DNA of 64,000 bases. Origin: an uncultured Eggerthellaceae bacterium (GTDB taxonomy: Bacteria; Actinomycetota; Coriobacteriia; Coriobacteriales; Eggerthellaceae). Shown here one piece after another: positions 1 through 7,808 of this stretch. A program made the position numbers and the translations under genes. Positions within the stretch are counted from its first letter, which is position 1, and each line of letters begins with the position of its first letter. The DNA lies in NCBI GenBank assembly GCA_937892845.1, contig CALBGP010000001.1, forward strand, positions 1 to 64,000, read 5' to 3'. Under the pieces are notes generated by a model. The model saw only the letters and a list, made by a program, of their open reading frames with translations, made no database searches and was not told the origin of the DNA.

Positions 1-60
1 GCGCTGACCTGCGCCAGCGCCCGAAACGGGACACACATTTTGTCCGCTAAGCCTCATTCG
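1..60. repeat. two-hairpin dispersed repeat, copy A
   Basis: Non-coding DNA at the window edge. Two consecutive hairpins are visible: arms 1-6 and 15-20 around a loop containing ACCTGCG, then GGACA (29-33) and TGTCC (41-45) around a 7-base loop. Both hairpins, the loop sequence and the following TAAGCC recur at 32459-32516 in the same orientation. The arms of the first hairpin differ between copies but stay paired, so the structure looks conserved. The element may begin outside the window. Function is unknown. Confidence 0.5.
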
Positions 61-78
61 TTATCGTGCTTAAAAATG

Positions 79-100
79 AAAAAGCCCCTGTTCAGGGGCT
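79..100 (-). terminator. intrinsic terminator after tRNA-Gly
   Basis: Read on the minus strand, AGCCCC/GGGGCT form a short GC stem around a 6-base loop, followed by five U residues (79-83). It lies 10 bases past the tRNA-Gly 3' end, where a tRNA transcript would be expected to stop. Confidence 0.75.
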
Positions 101-109
101 GAAAATGTC

Positions 110-185
110 TGGAGCGGACAACGGGGCTCGAACCCGCGACCCCAACCTTGGCAAGGTTGTGCTCTACCAACTGAGCCATGTCCGC
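110..185 (-). tRNA. tRNA-Gly (GCC), copy 1
   Basis: A 76-nt cloverleaf on the minus strand: acceptor GCGGACA pairs with TGTCCGC, the anticodon loop TTGCCAA gives anticodon GCC, the T-loop is TTCGAGC, and the 3' end TCCA is encoded. The gene is identical over its full length to the copy at 1894-1969. It has its own candidate promoter and terminator, so it is a single-gene unit. Confidence 0.97.
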
Positions 186-221
186 ATTATGAAAGGGAAT
201 GTATCCCAAGCACAAGAGAGT

Positions 222-250
222 ATATTACGGCATTTTCTAATCTTTTGCAA
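222..250 (-). promoter_or_regulatory. candidate promoter of tRNA-Gly copy 1
   Basis: On the minus strand, TTGCAA (245-250) is followed after 17 bases by TAATAT (222-227). The start would lie about 30 bases before the mature tRNA. The same -35 core TTGC and an AT-rich -10 occur before tRNA-Val and tRNA-Leu, which supports the call. Confidence 0.55.
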
Positions 251-416
251 GACCTAAATCGGAGCTTATTAAAGTTAACAAGACGGTAACGTAGCTCACG
301 CTCGTTTATACACATATTCTTTGATTTTGTCCTATTATGAGGAAGGAGGGTGGCTCTTGCATGTTGGCTTCTCCGGTATGCAACGGCCATATGGAGAGAG
401 AACAAAGAAGGTTGAC

Positions 417-1675
417 ATGAGTGTTGCGTTGAAGCAAAAGGCATTCCCCTACTTAGTGGTGGCAACGGGAATCATCATCTGTTTCGGCCCAAGTGCGATG
501 GCAATTAATTGCGCAGGAATCTTTTTCACTCCAGTGAGCGAGAACCTTGGCGTTGAAAGACCAGCATTCGCCCTATATCTCACAATAATGCTGCTTTCTA
601 CGGCATTTTCACTGCCGATTCTTGGGAAGCTCAATGAACATAAAGACATGAGGATCATGCTCTCCGGCGCAGTTGTTGCCGTTGGGATTTCACTGATAGC
701 TATGGGATTCTCAAGCGCTCTGTGGCAGTTCTACATTGCCGGTGCGCTAATGGGTACCGGATTCGCGCAGCTATGTATTCTGGCTGTTCCGACATTAATC
801 AACCGATGGTTCAACAAGCGTGTAGGGTTCTATGTTGGGCTCTGCATGGCTTTTACGGGAATCGGCGGAATGCTGTTTAACCTAATCGGTGGGTATTTCA
901 TTGGCAGCGCCCCTGATGGGTGGCGCATGGCGTATGTGGTTTTCGGCGTTGTTGCGCTTGTGATGTCGCTCCCCTTTACCATTCTTTGCGTTCGCAGTAA
1001 TCCCAGTGACCTAGGGATGCTTCCTGTGGGCCTGTCGGCGTCGTCTGAAGCGTGCGATACTGTCGAGGCTCCAATTTCCGGAGTAAGTGCAGCAAAGGCA
1101 TCGAAATCGGCTGCTTTCGGCTTCCTGGTGGTGTTCGCTGCAATCTGCATGACAACTATCGGTTTCTACCATCACATCCCCTCCTATGCCACGTCCCTGA
1201 CGCAGTTCCCTGCTGTAGCCGCGATTGCGGCGGGACTTGCGTCTGCGGTTATGGCCGGGCAGGCATTCGGCAAGATTGCAATTGGAATCATCAATGACAA
1301 GTTCAATGTGAAGATAGGCATGTTCTTCGCCATGTTTTCCGGTATGGCAGGCTTGATTGCCATGCTGCTTGCTCCCGGATATGTGGCGGTAATGCTTGTT
1401 GCATGCTTTTTGTTCGGTATCTTCTATGCGAGCGGAACCGTTCTGATTCCACTTATGACGGGTGCTATTTTCGGACAGAGGGAATACTCACAATCTATTC
1501 GAGAATAGCAATGGTCGGCAATCTTGTTCAGGCGATTTCAATAACGTTGTGGAGCCTGGGAATTCAGTTTGCCGGCTATGCGGCAGCAATCGTCGCAGGG
1601 ATCGTTCTGATCGCATGTCTGGTGGCTTTGGGACTTTGCGCGCTCCGAGCAAGTAAGAAGCTCATCTGGGAATAA
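417..1675 (+). pseudogene. MFS transporter, frameshifted near the 3' end
   Basis: Major facilitator protein, probably an organic anion antiporter (OFA-like) with 12 membrane segments. ATG at 417 follows AGAAGG at a good distance. The frame stops early at 1506-1508, but the missing end (SRIAMVGNLVQAI onward) continues in another frame to 1675. Inserting one base in the CAATC at 1491-1495 restores a normal protein of about 419 residues ending in the twelfth membrane segment. The break removes about the last 60 residues, so the product is probably inactive unless this is a sequencing error. It lies alone between tRNA genes, so its substrate cannot be inferred from context. Confidence 0.75.
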
Positions 1676-1689
1676 CGTACGAATGCCTA

Positions 1690-1731
1690 ACCTCGTTCCG
1701 TCCTGAGCAATCCTAGGATGGAACGAGGTAT
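1690..1731. terminator. stem-loop after the MFS gene
   Basis: Arms of about 14 bases (ACCTCGTTCC.TCC and GGA.GGAACGAGGT) enclose a 12-base loop just past the MFS stop codon. No U tract follows on the plus strand, so it is only a possible terminator. Confidence 0.35.
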
Positions 1732-1753
1732 AAAAAAGCCGCCTTGTGGCGGC
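1732..1753 (-). terminator. intrinsic terminator after tRNA-Cys
   Basis: On the minus strand GCCGCC/GGCGGC form a stem with a 4-base loop, followed by six U residues (1732-1737). It ends the tRNA transcript 10 bases past tRNA-Cys. Confidence 0.75.
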
Positions 1754-1763
1754 AATTTATTTA

Positions 1764-1837
1764 TGGAGGCGAGAACCGGATTCGAACCGGTGGTGAGGGC
1801 TTTGCAGGCCCCTGCCTTACCACTTGGCCATCTCGCC
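1764..1837 (-). tRNA. tRNA-Cys (GCA)
   Basis: A 74-nt cloverleaf with acceptor GGCGAGA, anticodon loop CTGCAAA (anticodon GCA), T-loop TTCGAAT and an encoded 3' TCCA. It is the last gene of a Val-Gly-Cys tRNA group, but a terminator-like hairpin separates it from tRNA-Gly. Confidence 0.96.
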
Positions 1838-1860
1838 ATGTACCAGGTTGCCCTGGTTTG

Positions 1861-1885
1861 AAAACGCCGCCCATAAAGAGCGGCG
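1861..1885 (-). terminator. hairpin with short U tract between tRNA-Gly and tRNA-Cys
   Basis: CGCCGC/GCGGCG arms with a 9-base loop are followed on the minus strand by four U residues (1861-1864). It could partly end transcription before tRNA-Cys or act as a processing signal. Confidence 0.45.
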
Positions 1886-1893
1886 CGAATTAA

Positions 1894-1969
1894 TGGAGCG
1901 GACAACGGGGCTCGAACCCGCGACCCCAACCTTGGCAAGGTTGTGCTCTACCAACTGAGCCATGTCCGC
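1894..1969 (-). tRNA. tRNA-Gly (GCC), copy 2
   Basis: The 76-nt sequence is identical to 110-185, with anticodon GCC and an encoded CCA. Only four bases separate it from tRNA-Val, so the two are cotranscribed. Confidence 0.97.
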
Positions 1970-1973
1970 GAAG

Positions 1974-2048
<75 letters not shown>

Positions 2049-2101
2049 ACTTCATTCGGTTTGAAGGGTTGTTTTGTTACCTCTCGAACCGACGAGTTGA
2101 T

Positions 2102-2130
2102 ATATTAACAGACCATTTTGGGCAGCGCAA
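2102..2130 (-). promoter_or_regulatory. candidate promoter of the Val-Gly-Cys tRNA group
   Basis: On the minus strand TTGCGC (2125-2130) precedes TAATAT (2102-2107) by 17 bases. The -35 lies inside the last codons of the HAD gene. The -10 and spacing equal those before tRNA-Gly copy 1. Confidence 0.45.
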
Positions 2131-2815
2131 GTAGTGAATTGACAGAAATGTAAGAAATTTTTCCGAGACTTGAATTGCGATCGATGATTACCGGAGTTAT
2201 TCCAGCGGATGAGGCTCCGTCACCGTCGGCTTCCGGGATATCCCCCACGTGGACAACTTTGGAAGGTTCTAGATCCATCTTATCCAAGGTGAGCTTGAAT
2301 ATCTCAGGGTTGGGCTTCCTGAAACCAACGTCTGCAGATGATGTAATAACTTCGAAATACTGTGAAAGTCCTAGACCGTCAAAAATCTGACGTAGCGCTG
2401 GATCCCAATTGGAGACAATCGCTAGGCGCTTCCCGGCCTTTCTGAGGGCCTCTAGGCAGTCGAGTACGTCCGGATAGGGCTTCCATCTAGACGCCTTTGC
2501 ATATTCGCGATAAACCCTTTCAGCGATTTTCGAGGCATCGTCATCTAATCCAAGCCTATGCGATAGGAATTCGTACATATCCAGCCAGATGCGGATCGAA
2601 CGATCAGGGTCGGCCCAGAAATCTCCGTCCTTGATGTATTCAGCTTCATAGAAGTCGTCTACGGCGCTCATATGGGGAGCGACATCGTCCACCGCAAGGT
2701 CGTATCCGTATGACTGGACGATTTCAGTGAATACCTCCTCGACGGGCGGATTAGGCTCGAGCAGCGTTGATCCTACATCGAAGAACACCGCTTCAATTCC
2801 GGAAATGATGTGCAT
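2105..2815 (-). CDS. HAD-family hydrolase (phosphatase)
   Basis: A 236-residue cytosolic haloacid-dehalogenase-type hydrolase, probably a small-metabolite phosphatase with substrate unknown. The HAD motifs appear in order: FFDVGST near residue 11 (nucleophile Asp), IVSNWD around 137, the conserved Lys in RKPNPEIF, and HVGDIPEADGDGA with the acidic Mg-binding residues. The stretch between motifs I and II is helical and fits a C1 cap. ATG at 2815 follows AAGGAG. The second motif-I position is Gly rather than the usual Asp, as in several HDHD3-like proteins. No neighbour hints at the substrate. Confidence 0.85.
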   Translation of the reverse strand: MHIISGIEAVFFDVGSTLLEPNPPVEEVFTEIVQSYGYDLAVDDVAPHMSAVDDFYEAEYIKDGDFWADPDRSIRIWLDMYEFLSHRLGLDDDASKIAERVYREYAKASRWKPYPDVLDCLEALRKAGKRLAIVSNWDPALRQIFDGLGLSQYFEVITSSADVGFRKPNPEIFKLTLDKMDLEPSKVVHVGDIPEADGDGASSAGITPVIIDRNSSLGKISYISVNSLLALPKMVC

Positions 2816-3314
2816 GACTTGTCTCCTTTGGAAACGCAGACGGCTGTCTAGCTATTTTTCGCTTGCAGCCCCGCGAGTCTCGGTATCGGGGCATTACCTG
2901 ATCGGACGAAATGCTCTCAGGCTATCCGCGTTTCACCATAATCAATATCAAGAAAACAGTCCATGTGGAGGGCGATATTTCCTGCACTTAGTGTCAATCA
3001 GCTTGTCCATCGGTTCTAGGATCGAAAAAGAAAAGAGAAGGGGCTTTTGAGATCCCTGAAAGTACTAGGCCAAAGAAATCAATGCGAATAAGGGAGCCGC
3101 CGTCCGTTGTTGATTCTATGCATATCGGGCCCTGTGAGACTCCCGGAGAACCAAGTTCAATGAGGAACAGAGTGGATAGGCCCGAACAAACTCGGAAAAG
3201 TATCTCAGCGTTGAACTGAGCATGGAAACCTCCCTTGACGGCAAGGAGCATGATGGCATCTGGCAGTCAATGCTGAATTGAGGCACGCAACCGCAATAGG
3301 TGAAGCAAGATAAG
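2816..3314. other. long non-coding gap
   Basis: Five hundred bases with no convincing gene. A GC-rich inverted repeat lies at about 2870-2894. An open frame of 85 codons on the minus strand (2994-3251) lacks a ribosome site and resembles nothing I recognise. The region may be a decayed gene or hold the HAD promoter. Confidence 0.4.
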
Positions 3315-3340
3315 AAAAAGGACCCCGGAAGGGGGTCCTT
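3315..3340 (-). terminator. intrinsic terminator after tRNA-Leu
   Basis: AAGGACCCC and GGGGTCCTT form a 9-bp stem with a short loop. On the minus strand the U-rich tract at 3315-3319 follows directly. Confidence 0.8.
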
Positions 3341-3349
3341 GAAGTTACC

Positions 3350-3438
3350 TGGTGTCGGAGGCGGGATTTGAACCCGCACACCCGAGTAATGGGCACTAGC
3401 ACCTCAAGCTAGCGTGTCTGCCGTTCCACCACTCCGAC
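3350..3438 (-). tRNA. tRNA-Leu (GAG)
   Basis: An 89-nt tRNA with a long variable arm. Acceptor GTCGGAG pairs with CTCCGAC, the anticodon loop TTGAGGT gives anticodon GAG, the T-loop is TTCAAAT, and ACCA is encoded. The gene stands alone with its own promoter and terminator. Confidence 0.95.
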
Positions 3439-3459
3439 ATGTAAAAGGCGCGATTAAGT

Positions 3460-3487
3460 ATTATACGGAAGCGCCAAGAAAATGCAA
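3460..3487 (-). promoter_or_regulatory. candidate promoter of tRNA-Leu
   Basis: On the minus strand TTGCAT (3482-3487) is followed after 16 bases by a perfect TATAAT (3460-3465), with the start expected about 15 bases before the tRNA. It lies between the secG stop codon and the tRNA. Confidence 0.6.
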
Positions 3488-3496
3488 GAGGAAATT

Positions 3497-3748
3497 TTAA
3501 GAAATTGAACCCTGCGGATAGATGATCATGAGAACAAGAAGAGACAGCATGAAAACGACCGCGAAAATGATGGTGATGCGGTCAAGGTTCTTCTCGATGA
3601 TGTTGGTGCCGGTCTGGGTGGAGTACAAAGAGCTGGCAATCATGTCCGAAATGCCGGTACCTTTGCCGGAATGCAGAAGAACGAACACTATCAGACCGAT
3701 GCCGGAAAGCGCCCAGACGATCAGGGTGATGATAAGCAGAGGACTCAC
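3497..3748 (-). CDS. secG: preprotein translocase subunit SecG
   Basis: Small membrane subunit of the SecYEG protein-export channel, 83 residues. Two hydrophobic segments (LLIITLIVWALSGIGLIVFV and the C-terminal IIFAVVFMLSLLVLMIIYP) flank the conserved Gly/Ser-rich loop HSGKGTGISDM, the usual SecG layout. I chose GTG at 3748 because GAAGGAG lies 9 bases before it; an upstream ATG at 3787 has no ribosome site and adds a non-homologous tail. In many Gram-positive bacteria secG directly follows the gap-pgk-tpiA-gpm operon. Here the whole aro operon lies between them. Confidence 0.92.
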   Translation of the reverse strand: MSPLLIITLIVWALSGIGLIVFVLLHSGKGTGISDMIASSLYSTQTGTNIIEKNLDRITIIFAVVFMLSLLVLMIIYPQGSIS

Positions 3749-3807
3749 GCCGCTATTCTCCTTCAGTAAGAAACCATTAAAATGCAATCACGTATGCAAG
3801 CTATGAA

Positions 3808-4260
3808 TTATACTTGGCTATCGATTGCGTTTGCAAGCTTTTCATGCAAAAACTCAAGTGCCATTCGGTAACCATCAATGCCTTCCCCCGTAATGGTTTT
3901 GAGCGCGTCCGCACGGATGTATGAAATCTGACGGAAATCTTCCCGTGATGCAACATCAGAGATATGTACCTCAATATATGGGATTCCAACGGATTTGAGG
4001 GCGTCAAGCAGTGCCACGCTGGTGTGAGTGTAGCCAGCAGGATTGATTACAATGCCATCGACGCTCCCATATGCATCTTGAATGGCGTCGATAAGCGCCC
4101 CTTCGTGATTGCTTTGAAAATGCTCCACAGAGACTCCGAGCTTCGCCGCGGTTTCATCGATAAGCGACAGCAAGGCATCATAATCTTGCTTTCCATAGAT
4201 GTCGGGTTCGCGAATTCCGAGCATGTTGATATTGGGACCATTGATTACAAGAAACTTCAT
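3808..4260 (-). CDS. aroQ: 3-dehydroquinate dehydratase, type II
   Basis: Third step of the shikimate pathway: dehydration of 3-dehydroquinate to 3-dehydroshikimate. The 150 residues match the type II enzyme, which forms dodecamers. The N-terminal INGPNINMLGIREPDIYG holds the catalytic Tyr; NPAGYTHTS and EVHISD are the substrate-binding motifs, the latter with the catalytic His. It is the last aro gene of the operon, 19 bases after aroE/K. A ribosome site AAGGAT precedes the ATG. Confidence 0.95.
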   Translation of the reverse strand: MKFLVINGPNINMLGIREPDIYGKQDYDALLSLIDETAAKLGVSVEHFQSNHEGALIDAIQDAYGSVDGIVINPAGYTHTSVALLDALKSVGIPYIEVHISDVASREDFRQISYIRADALKTITGEGIDGYRMALEFLHEKLANAIDSQV

Positions 4261-4279
4261 GGCAATCCTTACTGCTTAT

Positions 4280-5572
4280 TCAGACATTGAAGAGAGATGC
4301 TTTGAAGACCGCCATAACGGATCGCACCGCTTCATCCACGGTGCCCGCATTGGCCACTGACGCATCCGCCCATTGCCGATAAAGGCCTTTGCGGGCCTCA
4401 TAGAGCGCTTGGACGCCGTGAGCCTGCGTAAGCGGCCTTCCATTTGTTTGAAGCTGATCGATTGGCCGTACGAGTTGAACGATGAAAGAGTTCTGTCGCA
4501 ATAGCTCGAGATTTTCCTGACGGGTCACCACTCCCCCACCGCACGAAATCACAATTCCCGTTCTCTTGGATTCCTGGAAAACCGCTTGAGTTTCAAGGCG
4601 CCTGAAACCATCCTCTCCTTCGTCGAGAAATATCTGGGGAATGCTGCGTCCGGCAAGCTGAGAAACTGTAAGGTCCAAATCCACATATGGCCGGTGTAGG
4701 ATTTTCGCTACTTCCCTACCTACGGTGGACTTACCGCTGCCAGGCATGCCGATGAGGACGATGTTAGTCATGTCCGCCGTAAGATCCGAATGGATCTGCT
4801 TAAGGCGGGAATCGTCGATTACTGTTTCCTGGAAGAGCTCGCTTGCCCTTTTCGCCTGCGCTACAAGCATCTTGAGGCCGTTGACGCAAGGAATTCGCAA
4901 GGATTCGGCTTGAGCCATGATGCGTGTGCGCAAAGGGTTGTAAACGATGTCAATAACGCCTTTGAGGGCGAATCCTTCAACGCACGACAATTCAGCAAGA
5001 TCTATCACCGAATCAGGACAATGGGGGTACATCCCCACCGGTGTTGTGTTGATGAAGTAATCTGCATCGGAAAATGCGTCCGGGCAGTCATACGTTATGG
5101 GTCCCTTGCGGGATACGGTGACAATTTCACGTGCTTGGAGCGCGGTTGAAACCGCTCGGACTGTTTTTGCGGCTCCACCGTCTCCCAGTACGGCAACTTT
5201 CGCATTGCGAAAATCAAAACCGCTGTCTTCCACGAGATACTTGAAACCGTAATAATCGGTATTGTCCCCGATGATCTGTCCTTGGCTATTCTTCGTGAGG
5301 GTGTTGACACACCCAATGGAAGAAGCGGCAGGTGAAAGCGAATCGCACAGAGGCATCACGGTTTCTTTGTAAGGGATGGTTACATTGAGACCCTTCCATG
5401 ATCCATGGAGAACGAACTCTTCCAGCTGACCTGGTTCAAGTTCATGCAAGGCATAAGGAAACGACCCCAATCTACGGTGAATCTCTGGGGAGAAACTGTG
5501 CTTGAGGCTTCTTCCCAACAGACCGTAAGGTGCATCTTGGCTTGTCTGAGCGTACGCAGCGGGCTTCATCAT
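4280..5572 (-). CDS. shikimate dehydrogenase-shikimate kinase fusion (AroE-AroK)
   Basis: Bifunctional 430-residue protein for steps 4 and 5 of the shikimate pathway: NADPH reduction of dehydroshikimate, then ATP phosphorylation of shikimate. The AroE part (about 1-265) shows HSFSPEIH, NVTIPYKE with the catalytic Lys, GDNTDYYGF, and the dinucleotide site GDGGAAKTV. The AroK part (about 268-430) has the P-loop GMPGSGKSTVG, DEGEDGFRRLE, SCGGGVV and the lid NGRPL. ATG at 5572 overlaps the pheA stop in an ATGA; an earlier start would run into pheA. The two domains are more often separate genes, so the fusion is notable. No frameshift or stop separates them. Confidence 0.93.
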   Translation of the reverse strand: MMKPAAYAQTSQDAPYGLLGRSLKHSFSPEIHRRLGSFPYALHELEPGQLEEFVLHGSWKGLNVTIPYKETVMPLCDSLSPAASSIGCVNTLTKNSQGQIIGDNTDYYGFKYLVEDSGFDFRNAKVAVLGDGGAAKTVRAVSTALQAREIVTVSRKGPITYDCPDAFSDADYFINTTPVGMYPHCPDSVIDLAELSCVEGFALKGVIDIVYNPLRTRIMAQAESLRIPCVNGLKMLVAQAKRASELFQETVIDDSRLKQIHSDLTADMTNIVLIGMPGSGKSTVGREVAKILHRPYVDLDLTVSQLAGRSIPQIFLDEGEDGFRRLETQAVFQESKRTGIVISCGGGVVTRQENLELLRQNSFIVQLVRPIDQLQTNGRPLTQAHGVQALYEARKGLYRQWADASVANAGTVDEAVRSVMAVFKASLFNV

Positions 5573-6720
5573 GCAACCACCTCGGCATAGCTTCCAAGGT
5601 AGACGAAGCGTTCGCACATCGTCTCAAGCTGCATGGCCAATGCTCTGACAGCCTCATCAGCCATCGTCCCCTCGATGTCCACATAGAACATGAACTCGAA
5701 TTCGCTTCCTGGAATCGGGCGACTTTCAAGTTTGAGCATATTGATTCCCAAAGCGGCGATGCGTGCAAGGGCCCTGTACAGAGATCCGGGCTGATGGGGC
5801 AGCACCAAGAGAAAAGAACTCCTATCCGCATCAGGGGTTATTCGCGGATTTCTCGCAATGCAGACGAATCGGGTGAAGTTCTGTTCGAGGTCTTGCACAT
5901 CGCGGGCTAACGTCTCAAGGGAATAAAGCTCGGCGCAAGCAGCAGATGAGATAGCGGCAACATCTGTCCTGGCGCTTAAGGCTACTTCTTTGGCAGCCAT
6001 TGCGGTGTTGCCCAGAATGGTTGCATGTATATCATCACCCAGACCCTCAATGAAATGCTGGCTTTGCCGAAGGGCCTGCTCATGCGAGTAGATCTCTTTG
6101 ATTTCGGAAATCTTCGTTCCCGGTTTTGCCAGGAGGTCATGATGAATGCCAAGACGAATAGAACCTGTGATGTACAGATTCCCTTTGTCGAGAAGATCGT
6201 ACACGCGATCAACTGATCCCGCGGTGCTGTTCTCAAGAGGAAGGATGCCTGAGTGGACGGACCCGTTGATTACGCGTTCGCAAACCTCTTCCCATGTGTC
6301 AGTAAACTCAAGAGTTGCATGAGGAAGTAAGGCGCGAGCGGCCTGCTGCGAATAGGCGCCCTCTACACCCTGGCAAGCGGTCGTATGGAACTCGCTGAGC
6401 GGGCCGAATTGCGGCACAGGATAGTCTGACCCCGTATTGAGCAATTTATGCTGATGGGACCTGGAAAGCTCCATCAGCATCAGCCATAAGGGTGCAACAG
6501 CGTCAGCGAATTGCGGGTCGGCCGATTCCGTCATATCGTCAATTCTCTGCTGTTCACGTACGGGGTCGAAGATGTCCTTTCCCATGATGCGCTTGCAGTC
6601 GGCAACTTCGGATGCGGTCCGCATGCGTTCTTGGAACAGCTCAAGCAGAGCATCGTCTATTTCATCGATGCGCAATCTGCACGAAGCAAGTCGGTTTTGG
6701 GGTGATTCCTGTGTTTTCAT
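5569..6720 (-). CDS. pheA: chorismate mutase / prephenate dehydratase
   Basis: Bifunctional 383-residue enzyme that turns chorismate into prephenate and then phenylpyruvate, the committed phenylalanine branch. The N-terminal AroQ-type mutase domain (about 12-90) has RLRIDEIDDALLELF and CKRIMGKDI. The dehydratase domain has GVEGAYSQQAA, the substrate loop ILPLENSTAGSV and the catalytic NFTRF. The C-terminal ACT domain carries the ESRP motif that binds phenylalanine, so feedback inhibition is likely. It overlaps aroC (ATGA at 6717-6720) and aroE/K (ATGA at 5569-5572), so translation is coupled. Confidence 0.95.
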   Translation of the reverse strand: MKTQESPQNRLASCRLRIDEIDDALLELFQERMRTASEVADCKRIMGKDIFDPVREQQRIDDMTESADPQFADAVAPLWLMLMELSRSHQHKLLNTGSDYPVPQFGPLSEFHTTACQGVEGAYSQQAARALLPHATLEFTDTWEEVCERVINGSVHSGILPLENSTAGSVDRVYDLLDKGNLYITGSIRLGIHHDLLAKPGTKISEIKEIYSHEQALRQSQHFIEGLGDDIHATILGNTAMAAKEVALSARTDVAAISSAACAELYSLETLARDVQDLEQNFTRFVCIARNPRITPDADRSSFLLVLPHQPGSLYRALARIAALGINMLKLESRPIPGSEFEFMFYVDIEGTMADEAVRALAMQLETMCERFVYLGSYAEVVA

Positions 6721-7808
6721 CGTTGGTCCAGCCTTGAATCAAGAAGCAGGTCGTAGAGAGCCAGAGCGCAAGCGGCTTCTACGACGGGAACAGCACGCGG
6801 CACAATGCATGGATCGTGGCGACCGTGTGTGGCGCATGACGCCAATCGGCCATCCACGGTTACGCTTTGCTGAGACTGCGAAATGGAAGGAGTTGGTTTG
6901 ATCGCAACACGGAATACCAAAGGCGCTCCCGTGCTGATTCCTCCAAGAATGCCGCCTGCGTTGTTGGAGACAGGTGAAATCCTATCGTTGACAAGTGCGA
7001 ATGGATCATTGTTTTCAGATCCGAGCATTTCGGCCACATTGAACCCTGCACCGAATTCAATCCCCTTCACGGCAGGAATGCCGAAAATGATTCGCGCAAG
7101 TGTGTTTTCCAAACCGTCGAACATGGGGGACCCTATTCCGACGGGGATGCCAACGGCACCGCACTCGATGATTCCGCCGACACTATCTTGCTGGGACCTT
7201 GCCCATGCAATATGCCGAGCCATCTCCTCTCCCGCCTGATCTGAGATTACGGGAAAGCGTTTGGCTCCTGCGGCCATAAGCTGCTGCCGATCGAGGTTGA
7301 CGGCATCGAATGCGACGTCTTCGATGGCGCCGATCCGACGAATATGCGCTCCAACGAAGATGCCCTGGAGCGCAAGGGCTTGCAGACAGATTGCACCAGC
7401 GAAGACAAGGGGTGCGGTGAGCCTGCCTGAAAAGTGCCCGCCTCCTGACACATCCTGGAAGCCATGGTATTTCATATGTGCCGTGAAGTCCGCATGCCCG
7501 GGCCTGAACACCTCTTTAATGGATTCATAGGCGGAGGAATCATGGTTTGAGTTGCGGATGATGGCGCAAATGGGGGCACCGCAGGTGGTATTGCCAACAA
7601 GGCCGCTCAATACTTCCGGAATATCGGGTTCTCTGCGCGGAGTAGACCATGCATCGCGCCCAGGCGCTCGGCGCTGCATAAATGCCGCGACCGCTTCCAT
7701 ATCTATGGTAAGACCTGCGGGGACGCCTTCTAAAACCATCCCGATTGCCGTGGAATGGCTTTGCCCGAAAATGGTGAGCTTTATGTTCTTTCCTATCGAG
7801 GACGACAT
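6717..7808 (-). CDS. aroC: chorismate synthase
   Basis: Last common step of the shikimate pathway: elimination of phosphate from EPSP to give chorismate, using reduced FMN. The 363 residues contain the family motifs FGQSHSTAIGMVLEGVPAG at the N terminus, FRPGHADF and SGGGHFSGR in the middle, and HGRHDPCIVPRAVPVVEA near the end. Its start overlaps aroB by 16 bases and its stop overlaps pheA. The substrate-making aroA is not in this operon, so EPSP must come from a gene elsewhere. Confidence 0.96.
   Translation of the reverse strand: MSSSIGKNIKLTIFGQSHSTAIGMVLEGVPAGLTIDMEAVAAFMQRRAPGRDAWSTPRREPDIPEVLSGLVGNTTCGAPICAIIRNSNHDSSAYESIKEVFRPGHADFTAHMKYHGFQDVSGGGHFSGRLTAPLVFAGAICLQALALQGIFVGAHIRRIGAIEDVAFDAVNLDRQQLMAAGAKRFPVISDQAGEEMARHIAWARSQQDSVGGIIECGAVGIPVGIGSPMFDGLENTLARIIFGIPAVKGIEFGAGFNVAEMLGSENNDPFALVNDRISPVSNNAGGILGGISTGAPLVFRVAIKPTPSISQSQQSVTVDGRLASCATHGRHDPCIVPRAVPVVEAACALALYDLLLDSRLDQR

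Noticed and set aside
2994..3251. An 85-codon open frame on the minus strand in the 2.8-3.3 kb gap
   Set aside because: No ribosome site, no recognisable family and no partner; it may be part of a decayed gene, but I cannot support it.
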